A DNA stretch of 64,000 bases from Megasphaera sp. AM44-1BH (GTDB taxonomy: Bacteria; Bacillota; Negativicutes; Veillonellales; Megasphaeraceae): NCBI RefSeq assembly GCF_003467125.1, contig NZ_QSFA01000002.1, positions 124,001 through 188,000 of the forward strand, in the 5' to 3' direction. Below, one piece after another: positions 17,031 to 25,135 of this stretch; positions within the stretch are counted from its first letter, which is position 1; every line of letters begins with the position of its first letter. The notes under the pieces are model-generated. The model was given only the letters and a program-made list of their open reading frames with translations, was not told the origin of the DNA and ran no database searches. Made by a program: the position numbers and the translations under genes.

Positions 17031-17858
17031 ATGGAACAGCAGAAGAAGATTGCACTCATCAATGACATAACGGGATTCGGCCGCTGTTCGATTGCCGTCG
17101 AACTGCCGCTCATCTCGGCTCTGAAAGTACAGGCCTGCCCCCTGCCGACGGCTATCCTGTCGGTCCACACGGGATTTCCCACGTATTTTATCGACGATTA
17201 TACGGACCGCATGAAAGACTACATCGCCAGCTGGAAGGAAAATGGCCTGACTTTTGACGGGATTTCCACAGGATTCATGAATTCCCTGGAACAGATCGAT
17301 ATTGTCATCGACTTTATTCACCAGTTCAAGCAGCCCCATACGATTGTCATCGTCGATCCGGTCATGGGCGACTACGGCCGGCTGTATCCGTCTTATACGG
17401 AAAAGCTGTGCGCTGAAATGCGCCGCCTCATGCAGTATGCCGACGTCATTACACCAAATCTGACTGAAGCCTGCCAGCTCCTGGGCATTCCTTATCCGGA
17501 AAAAGGCCACACGGACCGGGCTTATCTGCAGAATATCGCCCGGCGGCTGGCTGCCATGGGGCCGGGACAGATTGTCATTACGGGACTGGCCGATGAGAAT
17601 CATATCGACAATTATATCTACGAAACGGGAAAAGAACCGGAAATCGTTTCGGTACAGAAAATCGGCCATGACCGGTCCGGTACAGGAGATGCCTTTGCCG
17701 CTATCGTTTCGGCTTCGGTCGTACGGGGTGACAGCCTGAAGGATGCTGTTGTACGGGCGACGGATTTTATCAGCCGGACGTTGGTCTATACAGAAGAACT
17801 GGGACTTCCTACCAACCGGGGACTGGCATTTGAACAATTTTTGACGGAATTATATTAA
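17031..17858 (+). CDS. Pyridoxamine/pyridoxal kinase
   Basis: This 275-residue PfkB/ribokinase-fold kinase resembles the PdxY/PdxK group. It starts KKIALINDITGFGRCSIAVELP, with the substrate loop near the N-terminus. VDPVMGDYGRLYPSY is the characteristic B6-kinase segment, TPNLTEACQLLG follows, and the anion hole and catalytic Asp lie in DRSGTGDAFAAI. It converts B6 vitamers to their 5'-phosphates with ATP. It is coupled to the upstream ECF S component by a 9-base gap and is followed 28 bases later by the radical SAM gene. Confidence 0.9.
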   Translation: MEQQKKIALINDITGFGRCSIAVELPLISALKVQACPLPTAILSVHTGFPTYFIDDYTDRMKDYIASWKENGLTFDGISTGFMNSLEQIDIVIDFIHQFKQPHTIVIVDPVMGDYGRLYPSYTEKLCAEMRRLMQYADVITPNLTEACQLLGIPYPEKGHTDRAYLQNIARRLAAMGPGQIVITGLADENHIDNYIYETGKEPEIVSVQKIGHDRSGTGDAFAAIVSASVVRGDSLKDAVVRATDFISRTLVYTEELGLPTNRGLAFEQFLTELY

Positions 17859-17886
17859 ATTTATATAGAAAAGGGATGTTGTACTG

Positions 17887-18546
17887 ATGATTACCTATGT
17901 ATATGACAAAGGACACTACATTACCATGGCAGAAAGCCTGGCGAAACAGCCGCAGGGAAAACGTAATCTCTATGTCAATCTGACAAACCGCTGTACCTGT
18001 TCCTGTACATTCTGCCTGCGCAGTCTGAAAAAAGAAGCAGAAGATATGGAATTGTGGCTCAAAGAAGAACCGACCGTGGCAGATGTGGAAAAAGAACTGG
18101 ATGCCCAGCCCTGGAAATATATCGGTGAAGTCGTATTCTGTGGTTTTGGGGAACCGACGATGCGCCTGGACGATGTCGTGACTCTGTTGAAATATATCAA
18201 AGCGAATCACCCCGATGTCAAGACGCGGATCAATACGAATGGCCTGTCGGACCTGGAATATGGCCGTGATACGTCTGTCGATTTCAAGGGCGGCATCCTC
18301 GATACGGTTTCTATCAGCCTCAATGCCTCCAATGCTCAGCGCTATCTCGACCTGACGCGCAGCAAATTTGGCATCGGTTCCTACGAAGCTCTGCTGACCT
18401 TTGCCCAGCACTGTCAGAAGTATGTACCCAACGTCGTACTGACTGTCGTCGATCATGTCGAAAGCGATGAAGAAATTGCTAAATGCCGTAAAATTTGTGA
18501 AGACAGGGGATTGACGCTACGCGTTCGTGCCTATGAAGCCAATTGA
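17887..18546 (+). CDS. TatD-linked radical SAM protein
   Basis: This 219-residue protein has the radical SAM cluster motif CxxxCxxC (Cys 36, 40, 43 in NRCTCSCTFCLR), the GFGEPTMRLDD SAM-binding segment and ISLNAS. The overall sequence matches the small TatD-associated radical SAM family, whose reaction is unknown. The usual TatD-nuclease neighbour is not present in this window; the gene instead follows the B6 kinase. RBS AAGGGATG precedes ATG at 17887. An enzyme using a 5'-deoxyadenosyl radical is established for the superfamily; the substrate is not known. Confidence 0.85.
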   Translation: MITYVYDKGHYITMAESLAKQPQGKRNLYVNLTNRCTCSCTFCLRSLKKEAEDMELWLKEEPTVADVEKELDAQPWKYIGEVVFCGFGEPTMRLDDVVTLLKYIKANHPDVKTRINTNGLSDLEYGRDTSVDFKGGILDTVSISLNASNAQRYLDLTRSKFGIGSYEALLTFAQHCQKYVPNVVLTVVDHVESDEEIAKCRKICEDRGLTLRVRAYEAN

Positions 18547-18642
18547 GTTAGAACAGTTTATTTCGATTTGTGACTACGGCGTCATAGAAATGTAACATGC
18601 ATCTGTTATACTGTGTCCATCATCAGAAAAGGAGTGATGGCG

Positions 18643-19311
18643 ATGAAAATGTTACATACATGGCAGCGGCGTACACTGGCCGCTGTATTAGCTGGTACGG
18701 CTGCCGTAATGATAGGTGTGGCTCCTTTTGCCATAGCACAGGCTGCGGATACAGCAGATGCGGCAGCGGGCGCCAGCACCCGTCCTCAAATGACACGGCA
18801 GATGCCGCCGATGCATCCCGGCATAGGACAGAATGCCCGAATCGACCGCATGGTCCAGCAGGGGAAAATCACGTCAGAACAGGCTGATAAACTGAAGAAG
18901 GCCATAGCTGATTTCCGGGAAAAAGAAGCGAAAGACCATCAGAAATTTATGAAGAGCCTGACCGATAAGACAGGTATATCGGAAGCAACGCTCCGTGAAA
19001 TCATGGCGCCGCCCCGTATGCTCCGCGGATCCGGACCGCAGCAGCGGCTGCAGCAGCTGGTAAAGGACGGTTCCATTACACAAAGCGAAGCGACGGCACT
19101 GGAACAGAGCTTTAAGAAGCATCATCCCGGACAGGGACAGCCTTCCAAGGCGCCTGCTCGTGGGCAGAAACCAGACCGTCAGAAACTGGAACAGGAATTA
19201 TCTGAGGAAACGGGGATTTCCACAGACCGGCTGCAGGAAATCATGCAGCTCATGCACCAGCAGGGGCCACAGGATGGAGCACATCAGGCCCGGGCTGATG
19301 AAGAAGGCTGA
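18643..19311 (+). CDS. Secreted helical protein with two internal repeats
   Basis: I do not recognise a named family. The N-terminus (MKMLHTWQRRTLAAVLAG..., Ala-rich, APFAIAQAAD) is a signal peptide. The mature part (about 185 residues) contains two related units. The first has RMVQQGKITSEQADKLKKAI then KTGISEATLREIM; the second has QLVKDGSITQSEATALEQSF then ETGISTDRLQEIM. Each unit is a helical hairpin separated by Met/Pro/Gln-rich linkers. ATG at 18643 lies 8 bases from GGAG (18631-18634). TATACT (18607-18612) may be the -10. A periplasmic stress or chaperone-like role is only a guess. Confidence 0.75.
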   Translation: MKMLHTWQRRTLAAVLAGTAAVMIGVAPFAIAQAADTADAAAGASTRPQMTRQMPPMHPGIGQNARIDRMVQQGKITSEQADKLKKAIADFREKEAKDHQKFMKSLTDKTGISEATLREIMAPPRMLRGSGPQQRLQQLVKDGSITQSEATALEQSFKKHHPGQGQPSKAPARGQKPDRQKLEQELSEETGISTDRLQEIMQLMHQQGPQDGAHQARADEEG

Positions 19312-19385
19312 TACGTTCACTCATGCAGCGGTATGTGGCATGACAGCATGATAAGTCCATTTTGGACAAATTACATACAGGATAT

Positions 19386-19429
19386 AGAGTTGTAACCCTT
19401 TGGTTTCAGGGGGTTACAACTCTTTTTTT
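19386..19429 (+). terminator. Terminator after the secreted repeat protein
   Basis: AGAGTTGTAACCC (19386-19398) pairs with GGGTTACAACTCT (19411-19423), followed by seven T. Confidence 0.88.
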
Positions 19430-19502
19430 ATGTGAAATACAACGCCAGTTTCTATGGACGGTAGAATGCGGAAAAAAAATCAAAAAAGTTTGAAAAAAGG
19501 GC

Positions 19503-19533
19503 TTGACCGGTTGTAACAACCGGATGATACCAT
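19503..19533 (+). promoter_or_regulatory. MerR-type promoter/operator, site 1
   Basis: TTGACC (19503-19508) and TACCAT (19528-19533) are separated by 19 bp, too long for normal recognition and typical of MerR-activated promoters. The spacer and its edge form the dyad ACCGGTTGT-AACAACCGG. The same layout recurs at 22816, 24607 and 26261. It lies about 105 bases before the alpha/beta hydrolase. The rest of the 19430-19637 gap is AT-rich, with no gene. Confidence 0.8.
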
Positions 19534-19637
19534 ACAAAACGTACCGGGGAACAAGCCCCAGAAACAGTACATCCCAGTTATTTCATATGGAGTATTTGTA
19601 AATAAAATGTAATTTGCTTTAAAAGGAGGAACTTAGT

Positions 19638-20714
19638 ATGATATCCAAAAAGAAACTTCTCGTCATGGCTTTGATGACAATGGCACTGGGGGTGACGTCT
19701 GTAGGATTTGCAGCTGGTCCGGCAAAGACCGCCAATCCGTACGGTCTGGTATATGCCAATGCCATCACACAAAATGTCAAAGGACAGGTCAATATCCATC
19801 CGGTCCAGTATAACTTAGACGGCCGTCAGATTGCTGCCAACGTATATACACCTAAAAATTACGATCCGTCTCATTCCTATGCGGCTGTCGTCGTGGCTCA
19901 TCCAAACGGCGGGGTAAAAGAACAGGTTGCCGGTCTGTATGCCCAGAAACTGGCTGAAGCAGGGTATATCACCATTGCAGCCGACGCATCTTTCCAGGGT
20001 GCCAGTGGCGGGGAACCGCGTCATCAGGACATGCCGTATTTCCGTACGGAAGATATCCATGGCATGGTGGACTATATCAGCCAGTATCCCGGCGTAGATA
20101 AAAACCGCATCGGAGCTCTGGGCATCTGCGGTGGTGGCGGCTACACCCTGAATGCGGCAAAATCGGATAAACGGATGAAATCGGTTGCCACCATCAGCAT
20201 GTTCAATACGGGCCGCGTCCGTCGTGAAGGGTATATGGATTCCCAGAAAGACAGCGTGCAGCAGCGGTTGAAAGCAGCTAACGACGCTCGTCGGAAAGCC
20301 GTAGAAACGGGAAAACACGAAATATCCGGCCATGTCGATTTTGATACGATTACGTCGGAACGACTGAAGAGCATTCCCACTGATCTCTACCGCGAAGGCC
20401 TCATTTATTACGGTCAGACGCATCGTCATCCTAATTCGAGCTTTGACTATACGACAGACAGCCTGTCTGAACTCATGACCTGGGATGCAACGGACCAGAT
20501 TGACCTGATCAATGTTCCGCTGCTCATGATTGCTGGCAGCAAAGCCGATTCGCTGTACCTGACACAGTATGCGTTCCAGAAAGCGACGGGGACGACGGAT
20601 AAGGAATTATATGAAATTCCGGGAGCTACCCACATCCAGACATATTATGTACCGCAATACGTCAACCAGGCAATGGCAAAATTGATCCAGTTCTTTGGAC
20701 GCACCTTGAAATAA
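19638..20714 (+). CDS. Exported alpha/beta hydrolase, dienelactone-hydrolase-like
   Basis: The signal peptide (MISKKKLLVMALMTMALG..., cut near GFAAG) is followed by an alpha/beta-hydrolase domain. The nucleophile elbow is GICGGGGY with Cys 164 where many relatives have Ser, as in dienelactone hydrolases. AHPNGG marks the oxyanion region, AADASFQGASGGEPRH is a family hallmark, and the catalytic His is in GATHIQTYY. At 358 residues it has the family length. AAAGGAGG precedes ATG at 19638. It is the first gene of an operon with an alcohol dehydrogenase and cupin, driven by the 19-bp-spacer promoter at 19503. Substrate unknown. Confidence 0.87.
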   Translation: MISKKKLLVMALMTMALGVTSVGFAAGPAKTANPYGLVYANAITQNVKGQVNIHPVQYNLDGRQIAANVYTPKNYDPSHSYAAVVVAHPNGGVKEQVAGLYAQKLAEAGYITIAADASFQGASGGEPRHQDMPYFRTEDIHGMVDYISQYPGVDKNRIGALGICGGGGYTLNAAKSDKRMKSVATISMFNTGRVRREGYMDSQKDSVQQRLKAANDARRKAVETGKHEISGHVDFDTITSERLKSIPTDLYREGLIYYGQTHRHPNSSFDYTTDSLSELMTWDATDQIDLINVPLLMIAGSKADSLYLTQYAFQKATGTTDKELYEIPGATHIQTYYVPQYVNQAMAKLIQFFGRTLK

Positions 20715-20731
20715 TAAAGGAGATAAGAGAA

Positions 20732-21907
20732 ATGGAAAATTTTATTTTTGAAAATAGTACCAAAGCATATTTTGGCAAACAATGTGTCAGTCAGTACCTG
20801 CCGGCGATTCTGGCCCGCTATGGGAAGACGGTCATGCTGGCTTATGGCGGCGGCTCTATCAAACGCAATGGCATTTATGATGAAGTCATGGGCATATTGA
20901 AAGACGCTGGCAAAACGGTCGTTGAATTCAGCGGCATCATGGCCAATCCCACATATGCCAAAGTCCTGGAAGGGGCGGCTATTGCGGACACACAGCACGT
21001 AGATTTGATCCTCGCTGTCGGCGGGGGCTCTGTCATGGACTGCTGTAAAGCCGTTTCTCTGGCGGCTGTGTATACCGGTGATGTCTGGCAGGATTTCTGG
21101 GCCAAAGCCGGGACCATTGATTTTTCGACTATTCCTCTGGGGATTATCATGACCACATCGGGTACAGGCAGTGAAATGAACGGGGGAGCTGTCATCACCA
21201 ACGAACGATTGAAGGTGAAGACCGGCCGGGATTATCCCCGGCTCAATGCGCAGTTTGCGCTGCTGGATCCGCTGTATACCTATTCAGTACCGCAAAAACA
21301 GATGATTTCTGGTGCCTTTGATTCCTTTACACATATGATGGAAACCTATTTCAGCGCACCTGATGACGATAACGTATCAGACAGTATCAATGAAGCTCTC
21401 ATGAAGAGTGTCATCCGCAATCTGCGGGCGGCTATTGCCGAACCGGAAAACTACACGGCCCGGAGTAATCTCGTCTGGGCATCGACCATGGCAGAAAACC
21501 GTATTCTCAAGTTGGGGAAACAGTGTGATTTCCAGGGACACATTCTGGAACATGCCCTGGGTGCCTTTACGGACTGCAATCATGGATGCGGACTGGCCGT
21601 GCTCCTGCCCGTGTACTATCGCCATATCAAAGTAGCCGGTGCGAAAAAATTTGCCCGTTTTGCGACAAACGTCTGGGGAATTCCGGGAAAAGGCGCAACG
21701 ACGGCCCAGCTGGCCAATGATGGCGTAGAAGCACTGGCAGCCTTTGTAAAAGAAATAGGACTTCCCACGACACTGCGTGAACTGGGTATGAAAGAGGAAC
21801 AAAAACCCCTGCTTCCGGTTATCGCTGCAACCTGTGTCGCTTCGCCGGGCAGTTACAAACGACTGAGTCAAGCAGAACTATTGTCGATTTTTGAAGAAGC
21901 CTGGTAG
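20732..21907 (+). CDS. Iron-containing alcohol dehydrogenase
   Basis: This 391-residue group III alcohol dehydrogenase resembles the NAD(P)H-dependent butanol dehydrogenases. The Rossmann-like segment has LAVGGGSVMDCCKA, TTSGTGSEMN binds the cofactor, and the metal-binding His residues are in DSFTHMME, QGHILEHALG and DCNHGCGLAV. It reduces aldehydes to alcohols in the cytoplasm. It starts 17 bases after the hydrolase with AAAGGAGA upstream, in the same operon, and the product is compatible with detoxification of aldehydes. Codon use matches the neighbours. Confidence 0.93.
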   Translation: MENFIFENSTKAYFGKQCVSQYLPAILARYGKTVMLAYGGGSIKRNGIYDEVMGILKDAGKTVVEFSGIMANPTYAKVLEGAAIADTQHVDLILAVGGGSVMDCCKAVSLAAVYTGDVWQDFWAKAGTIDFSTIPLGIIMTTSGTGSEMNGGAVITNERLKVKTGRDYPRLNAQFALLDPLYTYSVPQKQMISGAFDSFTHMMETYFSAPDDDNVSDSINEALMKSVIRNLRAAIAEPENYTARSNLVWASTMAENRILKLGKQCDFQGHILEHALGAFTDCNHGCGLAVLLPVYYRHIKVAGAKKFARFATNVWGIPGKGATTAQLANDGVEALAAFVKEIGLPTTLRELGMKEEQKPLLPVIAATCVASPGSYKRLSQAELLSIFEEAW

Positions 21908-21912
21908 GCAAT

Positions 21913-22140
21913 ATGACGGCACCGCTATCTATGATGCTCCTGGGGCAATTCGTTCATAATACGTATCTTCTGGCCACATGCATGGCAGCTCTGGCTACTC
22001 CGTCAGGAAATGTCATACCTCTTCTGGCGGCGATGTATAATAAAGAAGCTTATCCTGTTTCCGTGCAGGGGATTGCCGTAACGACTGCCGTTGCCGTTGT
22101 CACCATGCCTATTGTAGCATTGGCAACCGGATTGGGATAA
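21913..22140 (+). pseudogene. AEC-family (auxin efflux carrier/malate permease) transporter fragment
   Basis: Only 75 codons remain. APLSMMLLGQFV resembles the middle of AEC permeases, and ATPSGNVIPLLAAMYNKEAYPVS with the following hydrophobic stretch is the typical C-terminal end. The N-terminal helices and about 60 residues between these two parts are missing, so the gene has suffered both a 5' truncation and an in-frame internal deletion. It starts 5 bases after the alcohol dehydrogenase and is still transcribed with it. A 75-residue product could be made but would not be a complete transporter. Confidence 0.7.
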
Positions 22141-22156
22141 TAAGGAGGGTATTTCC

Positions 22157-22672
22157 ATGAAAAAACAGCATCTGTTCCTGGCTGTGGCGGCAGCTTTTAC
22201 ATTGATTCAGACTGCTGCTGTCACTGTTTTTGCAGCAGTTCCGCCATCCGTACATGACGTGAGCCGTATGCTGCGCCATAGTGATGGCGCTGTCTTTCCT
22301 ATAGGGTCCTATAATGCACGGAACGTCAATCACTTTACGGGAGACAGCTATGTAGCGCCCTTGTCCAAAGGCCCTGTTCCCGTTGCCAATGTGACGTTTG
22401 TCCGGGGAGCCCATACGCACTGGCATGTCCATCATGGCACCAGCCAGACATTGCTAGCTGTATCGGGACGGGGATATTATCAGATCGATGGCCAGCCGCC
22501 GAGGCAGCTGCTGCCGGGACAGAGCGTTACTATTCCGGCTGGGGCACGGCACTGGCATGGTGCGGCACCGGGTGAGATGTTCCAGCATATTGCCGTCATG
22601 GAACCGGTCAAGGGGGCCTGGACCCAGTGGTTCGAAGCCGTTGATGATCAAGAATTTGAAGCATTGCCCTAG
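22157..22672 (+). CDS. Exported cupin domain protein
   Basis: The signal peptide (MKKQHLFLAVAAAFTLIQ..., cut near VFAAV) precedes a single cupin domain. The metal-site motifs are HTHWHVHH and, later, RHWHGAAP, with PAG between the strands. 171 residues. GGAGGG precedes ATG at 22157. It is the last gene of the hydrolase-dehydrogenase operon, before a strong terminator. Similar cupins occur next to CMD-like and flavodoxin proteins in other anaerobes; the reaction is unknown. The periplasmic location is inferred from the signal peptide. Confidence 0.85.
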   Translation: MKKQHLFLAVAAAFTLIQTAAVTVFAAVPPSVHDVSRMLRHSDGAVFPIGSYNARNVNHFTGDSYVAPLSKGPVPVANVTFVRGAHTHWHVHHGTSQTLLAVSGRGYYQIDGQPPRQLLPGQSVTIPAGARHWHGAAPGEMFQHIAVMEPVKGAWTQWFEAVDDQEFEALP

Positions 22673-22750
22673 TCTGGCTTCTGGCGCAGAGATGGATGAT
22701 AACTATATGCATTGTGTATACATGCATGGGATATATTGACAAAGAAGGGA

Positions 22751-22803
22751 AAAGGCGTCTATATTGAATACGGTTTTCCGTATTCAATATAGACGCCTTT
22801 TTA
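22751..22803 (+). terminator. Strong terminator
   Basis: A perfect 23-bp stem with a TTTT loop (arms begin AAAGGCGTCTATATTG) is followed by a T-run. It separates the cupin operon from the promoter at 22816. Confidence 0.9.
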
Positions 22804-22815
22804 TGGATAAACCAC

Positions 22816-22846
22816 TTGACCGGTAGTTACTACCGTAACGTATAGT
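22816..22846 (+). promoter_or_regulatory. MerR-type promoter/operator, site 2
   Basis: TTGACC (22816-22821) and TATAGT (22841-22846) are 19 bp apart. The dyad CGGTAG-TTA-CTACCG fills the spacer. It is about 50 bases before the CMD-like gene. Confidence 0.85.
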
Positions 22847-22897
22847 ACAGGTAAGAAGAGAATTATTCATAAGATGTGATGAAAAGGAGTGGATGGC

Positions 22898-23770
22898 ATG
22901 ATGTCAGTCAGATATTTAAGAAAACTCATATGCACCAGCATGGTGGGATTAGGGTTTTGTTTCCTCGGTGCGGCTGTAGGCGGCTCTGCTTCGGCAACCC
23001 AGCCAGCGGATTTGTCTCCCCGGGCATCTCAGGCAGAAAAGACCTACGCCCGCATGATGGGCGACCAGAAAACAGGGCTGGAACAAACCGACCCGGAACT
23101 GGATCAAATGATGAAAAAATATGTCTATGGTGATATTGCCAGTCAGGCAAACATCAGCCGCCGCGACCAGCATCTGGTCACACTGGCGGTCCTGACGACC
23201 TATCAGAGCGAAGAACTGCTGGCAAAAAATGTACAAGGCGCGCTACATGACGGGGTGACGCCTCTGGAAATCAGGGAAACGGAATATCACCTGGCGCCGT
23301 ATATCGGTTTTGCCAAGGTGAGCGAAGCCATGAAGACCGTCAACCAGGTTTTCCGGAAAAACGGAATCAGACTGCCTCTGCCGGATCAAGGGACGACGAC
23401 CGATGCCAACCGTTTCGATAAAGGGCTGGCTTTTCAGGTAGGGACTTATGGTGACCGGATCAATAAAATGAGAGCCGCGACGCCGAAGAATCAGAAACAT
23501 CTGCAGGACGACCTGTCGGCATTCTGTTTTGGCGACATTTATACGCGGGGAACACTGGATTTGAAAACGAGAGAGATGATTACCATTGCTGCAATCGGCG
23601 CCCTGGGAACAGGCGATCCCCAGTTCAAATCTCACGTGCGCGGAACCCTGGCTGCCGGCGCATCGCAGGATGAAGTTATCGGCGTCCTTACGACCATGAA
23701 CCCTTATATAGGCTTTCCGCGGACGCTGAACCTGCTGCGTCTTACCAATGAAGTTTTCCAGGGAAAATAA
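22898..23770 (+). CDS. Exported carboxymuconolactone-decarboxylase-like protein, two domains
   Basis: The signal peptide runs to about ASATQ (residue 33). Two CMD-type all-helical units follow: residues about 65-135 (ISRRDQHLVTLAVLTTY, LHDGVTPLEIRE) and about 205-285 (LDLKTREMITIAAIGAL, LAAGASQDEVIGVL). The CxxC pair of AhpD peroxidases is absent, so this is closer to the decarboxylase branch. ATG at 22898 is 8 bases from AAGGAG (22884-22889); GTG at 22889 overlaps that site and is rejected. The gene is driven by the MerR-type promoter at 22816 and is followed by a lipoprotein flavodoxin. Activity unknown. Confidence 0.85.
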   Translation: MMSVRYLRKLICTSMVGLGFCFLGAAVGGSASATQPADLSPRASQAEKTYARMMGDQKTGLEQTDPELDQMMKKYVYGDIASQANISRRDQHLVTLAVLTTYQSEELLAKNVQGALHDGVTPLEIRETEYHLAPYIGFAKVSEAMKTVNQVFRKNGIRLPLPDQGTTTDANRFDKGLAFQVGTYGDRINKMRAATPKNQKHLQDDLSAFCFGDIYTRGTLDLKTREMITIAAIGALGTGDPQFKSHVRGTLAAGASQDEVIGVLTTMNPYIGFPRTLNLLRLTNEVFQGK

Positions 23771-23845
23771 GGAAGATGTGGTTTGAAAAAATATATTAAG
23801 TATTAAATAGTGTATGTTATTTCCAATACCTAGGAGGTAATTAAT

Positions 23846-24445
23846 ATGTGGAAAAAAATCATGACCGGTTTACTTACCGTGATGGCTCTTGTCACGCTGA
23901 CTGCATGTGGCAGTACGGGCAATTCAGCTCAAAAAGAGGAAAGCGGTGCTGCCCAACAGGCGGCGACAGGTCAGGGAAAAGTATTGGTTGTCTATTTCTC
24001 GGCGTCGGGAAATACGAAACGCGTCGCCGAAACGATTGCCGACAAACAGAAGGGAACATTGTTTGAAATCAAGCCGTCCCAGCCGTATACCGATGACGAT
24101 CTGAATTATCGCAATGACAACAGCCGCGTCGTCAAAGAACATGCCCAGCCCCAGTTGCGCCCGGCTTATGACGGTGACGTCGCCGACTGGGATTCGTACG
24201 ATACGGTCTACATCGGCTATCCCCTGTGGTGGCAGCAGGCTCCACACGTCGTCTACACCTTTGTGGAAAACCACAACTTTGAAGGCAAGAAAGTCATTCC
24301 CTTCTGCACGTCCGTTTCCAGCCCGCTGGGCAACAGCGGAGAAAATCTGGCCAAAGCAGCCGGAACCGGTGACTGGCAGACTGGTGTCCGCTTCAGTGGC
24401 GGTGTCAGCCAGAATGAAGTCCTGAACTGGCTGAAAAAATTGTAG
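23846..24445 (+). CDS. Lipid-anchored flavodoxin
   Basis: This 199-residue lipoprotein has the lipobox TLTAC (Cys 21) and a short Ser/Gln-rich linker. Its flavodoxin domain has a canonical phosphate loop YFSASGNTKRVAE, the flavin-covering segment GYPLWWQQAPH and CTSVSSPLG. It is the third lipid-anchored flavodoxin in the window and the one with the best-preserved FMN site. RBS TAGGAGGT lies 7 bases before ATG at 23846. It sits 75 bases after the CMD-like gene, with a terminator behind it. It probably shares the promoter at 22816; no convincing promoter of its own was seen. Confidence 0.88.
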   Translation: MWKKIMTGLLTVMALVTLTACGSTGNSAQKEESGAAQQAATGQGKVLVVYFSASGNTKRVAETIADKQKGTLFEIKPSQPYTDDDLNYRNDNSRVVKEHAQPQLRPAYDGDVADWDSYDTVYIGYPLWWQQAPHVVYTFVENHNFEGKKVIPFCTSVSSPLGNSGENLAKAAGTGDWQTGVRFSGGVSQNEVLNWLKKL

Positions 24446-24487
24446 TTCACAAAGTAAGGTTGAATTAAACAGCCGTTTTTCTACAAT

Positions 24488-24546
24488 TGACAGAGGCTGT
24501 AACAATAGGGCGTAAAAGCTCATGTTGTTACAGCCTCTGTTTTCCT
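24488..24546 (+). terminator. Terminator after the flavodoxin
   Basis: ACAGAGGCTGTAACAA pairs with TTGTTACAGCCTCTGT, followed by TTTCC. The loop is about 20 bases. Confidence 0.8.
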
Positions 24547-24606
24547 GACTGGAAATGACCATGTATCTGTATTGTGAAATTAGAAAAATAATTAGAAAAA
24601 TAGTAC

Positions 24607-24637
24607 TTGACCGGTAGTTACAACTGGATGATAGGAT
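24607..24637 (+). promoter_or_regulatory. MerR-type promoter/operator, site 3
   Basis: TTGACC (24607-24612) and TAGGAT (24632-24637) are 19 bp apart, with the dyad CCGGTAGTTACAACTGG. It is about 105 bases before the broken aldo/keto reductase. Confidence 0.75.
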
Positions 24638-24741
24638 GGGTTTGTACCGGAAAGAAGGCATGTATGATCCGATACTGCCGGGATATTCTTTCAGTCTGAA
24701 ACGATAGACGTGATGTATACACAAAGAAAAGAGGAATATCT

Positions 24742-25133
24742 ATGAAATACCGCACATTGGGAACTGATTTTACTGTTTCGGCTGTAGGCCTGGGATGTAT
24801 GGGCATGAGCCATGGCTACGGCAAGCCGAAAGCTGCGTCATGCCCCAGTTCCAGAAAGAGGCAGTCGAACAGAACCAGAAGCTGCTGGCCCTGATCCAGA
24901 CGCTGGCTGACAGCAGACAGGCAACTCCGGCCCAGATTTCCCTTGCCTGGATGATTAACAAGAAGCCCTGGATTGTCCCCATTCCCGGCACGACCAATCT
25001 GGGGAGAATGAAGGAAAACGGCGGCGCTGCGGATATCGTACTGACTCCGGAAGAAGTGCAGCATATCGATGACGCCCTGGATCACGTCGCTATGTCCGCT
25101 GTGTTTGGCGGGACTGCTGTAGAAAAGAAATAA
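24742..25133 (+). pseudogene. Aldo/keto reductase with large internal deletion
   Basis: ATG at 24742 opens a normal aldo/keto reductase N-terminus (MKYRTLGTDFTVSAVGLGC...GYGKP, about 29 residues). The sequence then jumps into another frame, where FQKEAVEQNQKLLALIQ..., ATPAQISLAWMINKKPW and IPGTTNLGRMKEN are the C-terminal part. About 200 central residues, including the catalytic Lys and His, are missing and the frames do not match, so no active enzyme can form. The MerR-type promoter at 24607 still stands in front of it, which shows it belonged to the same regulon. Confidence 0.85.
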
Positions 25134-25135
25134 AG

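Noticed and set aside
22740..22810. Long perfect hairpin as a mobile-element end
   Set aside because: The 23-bp stem with TTTT loop and T-run is fully explained as a terminator; no second copy or target duplication was seen.
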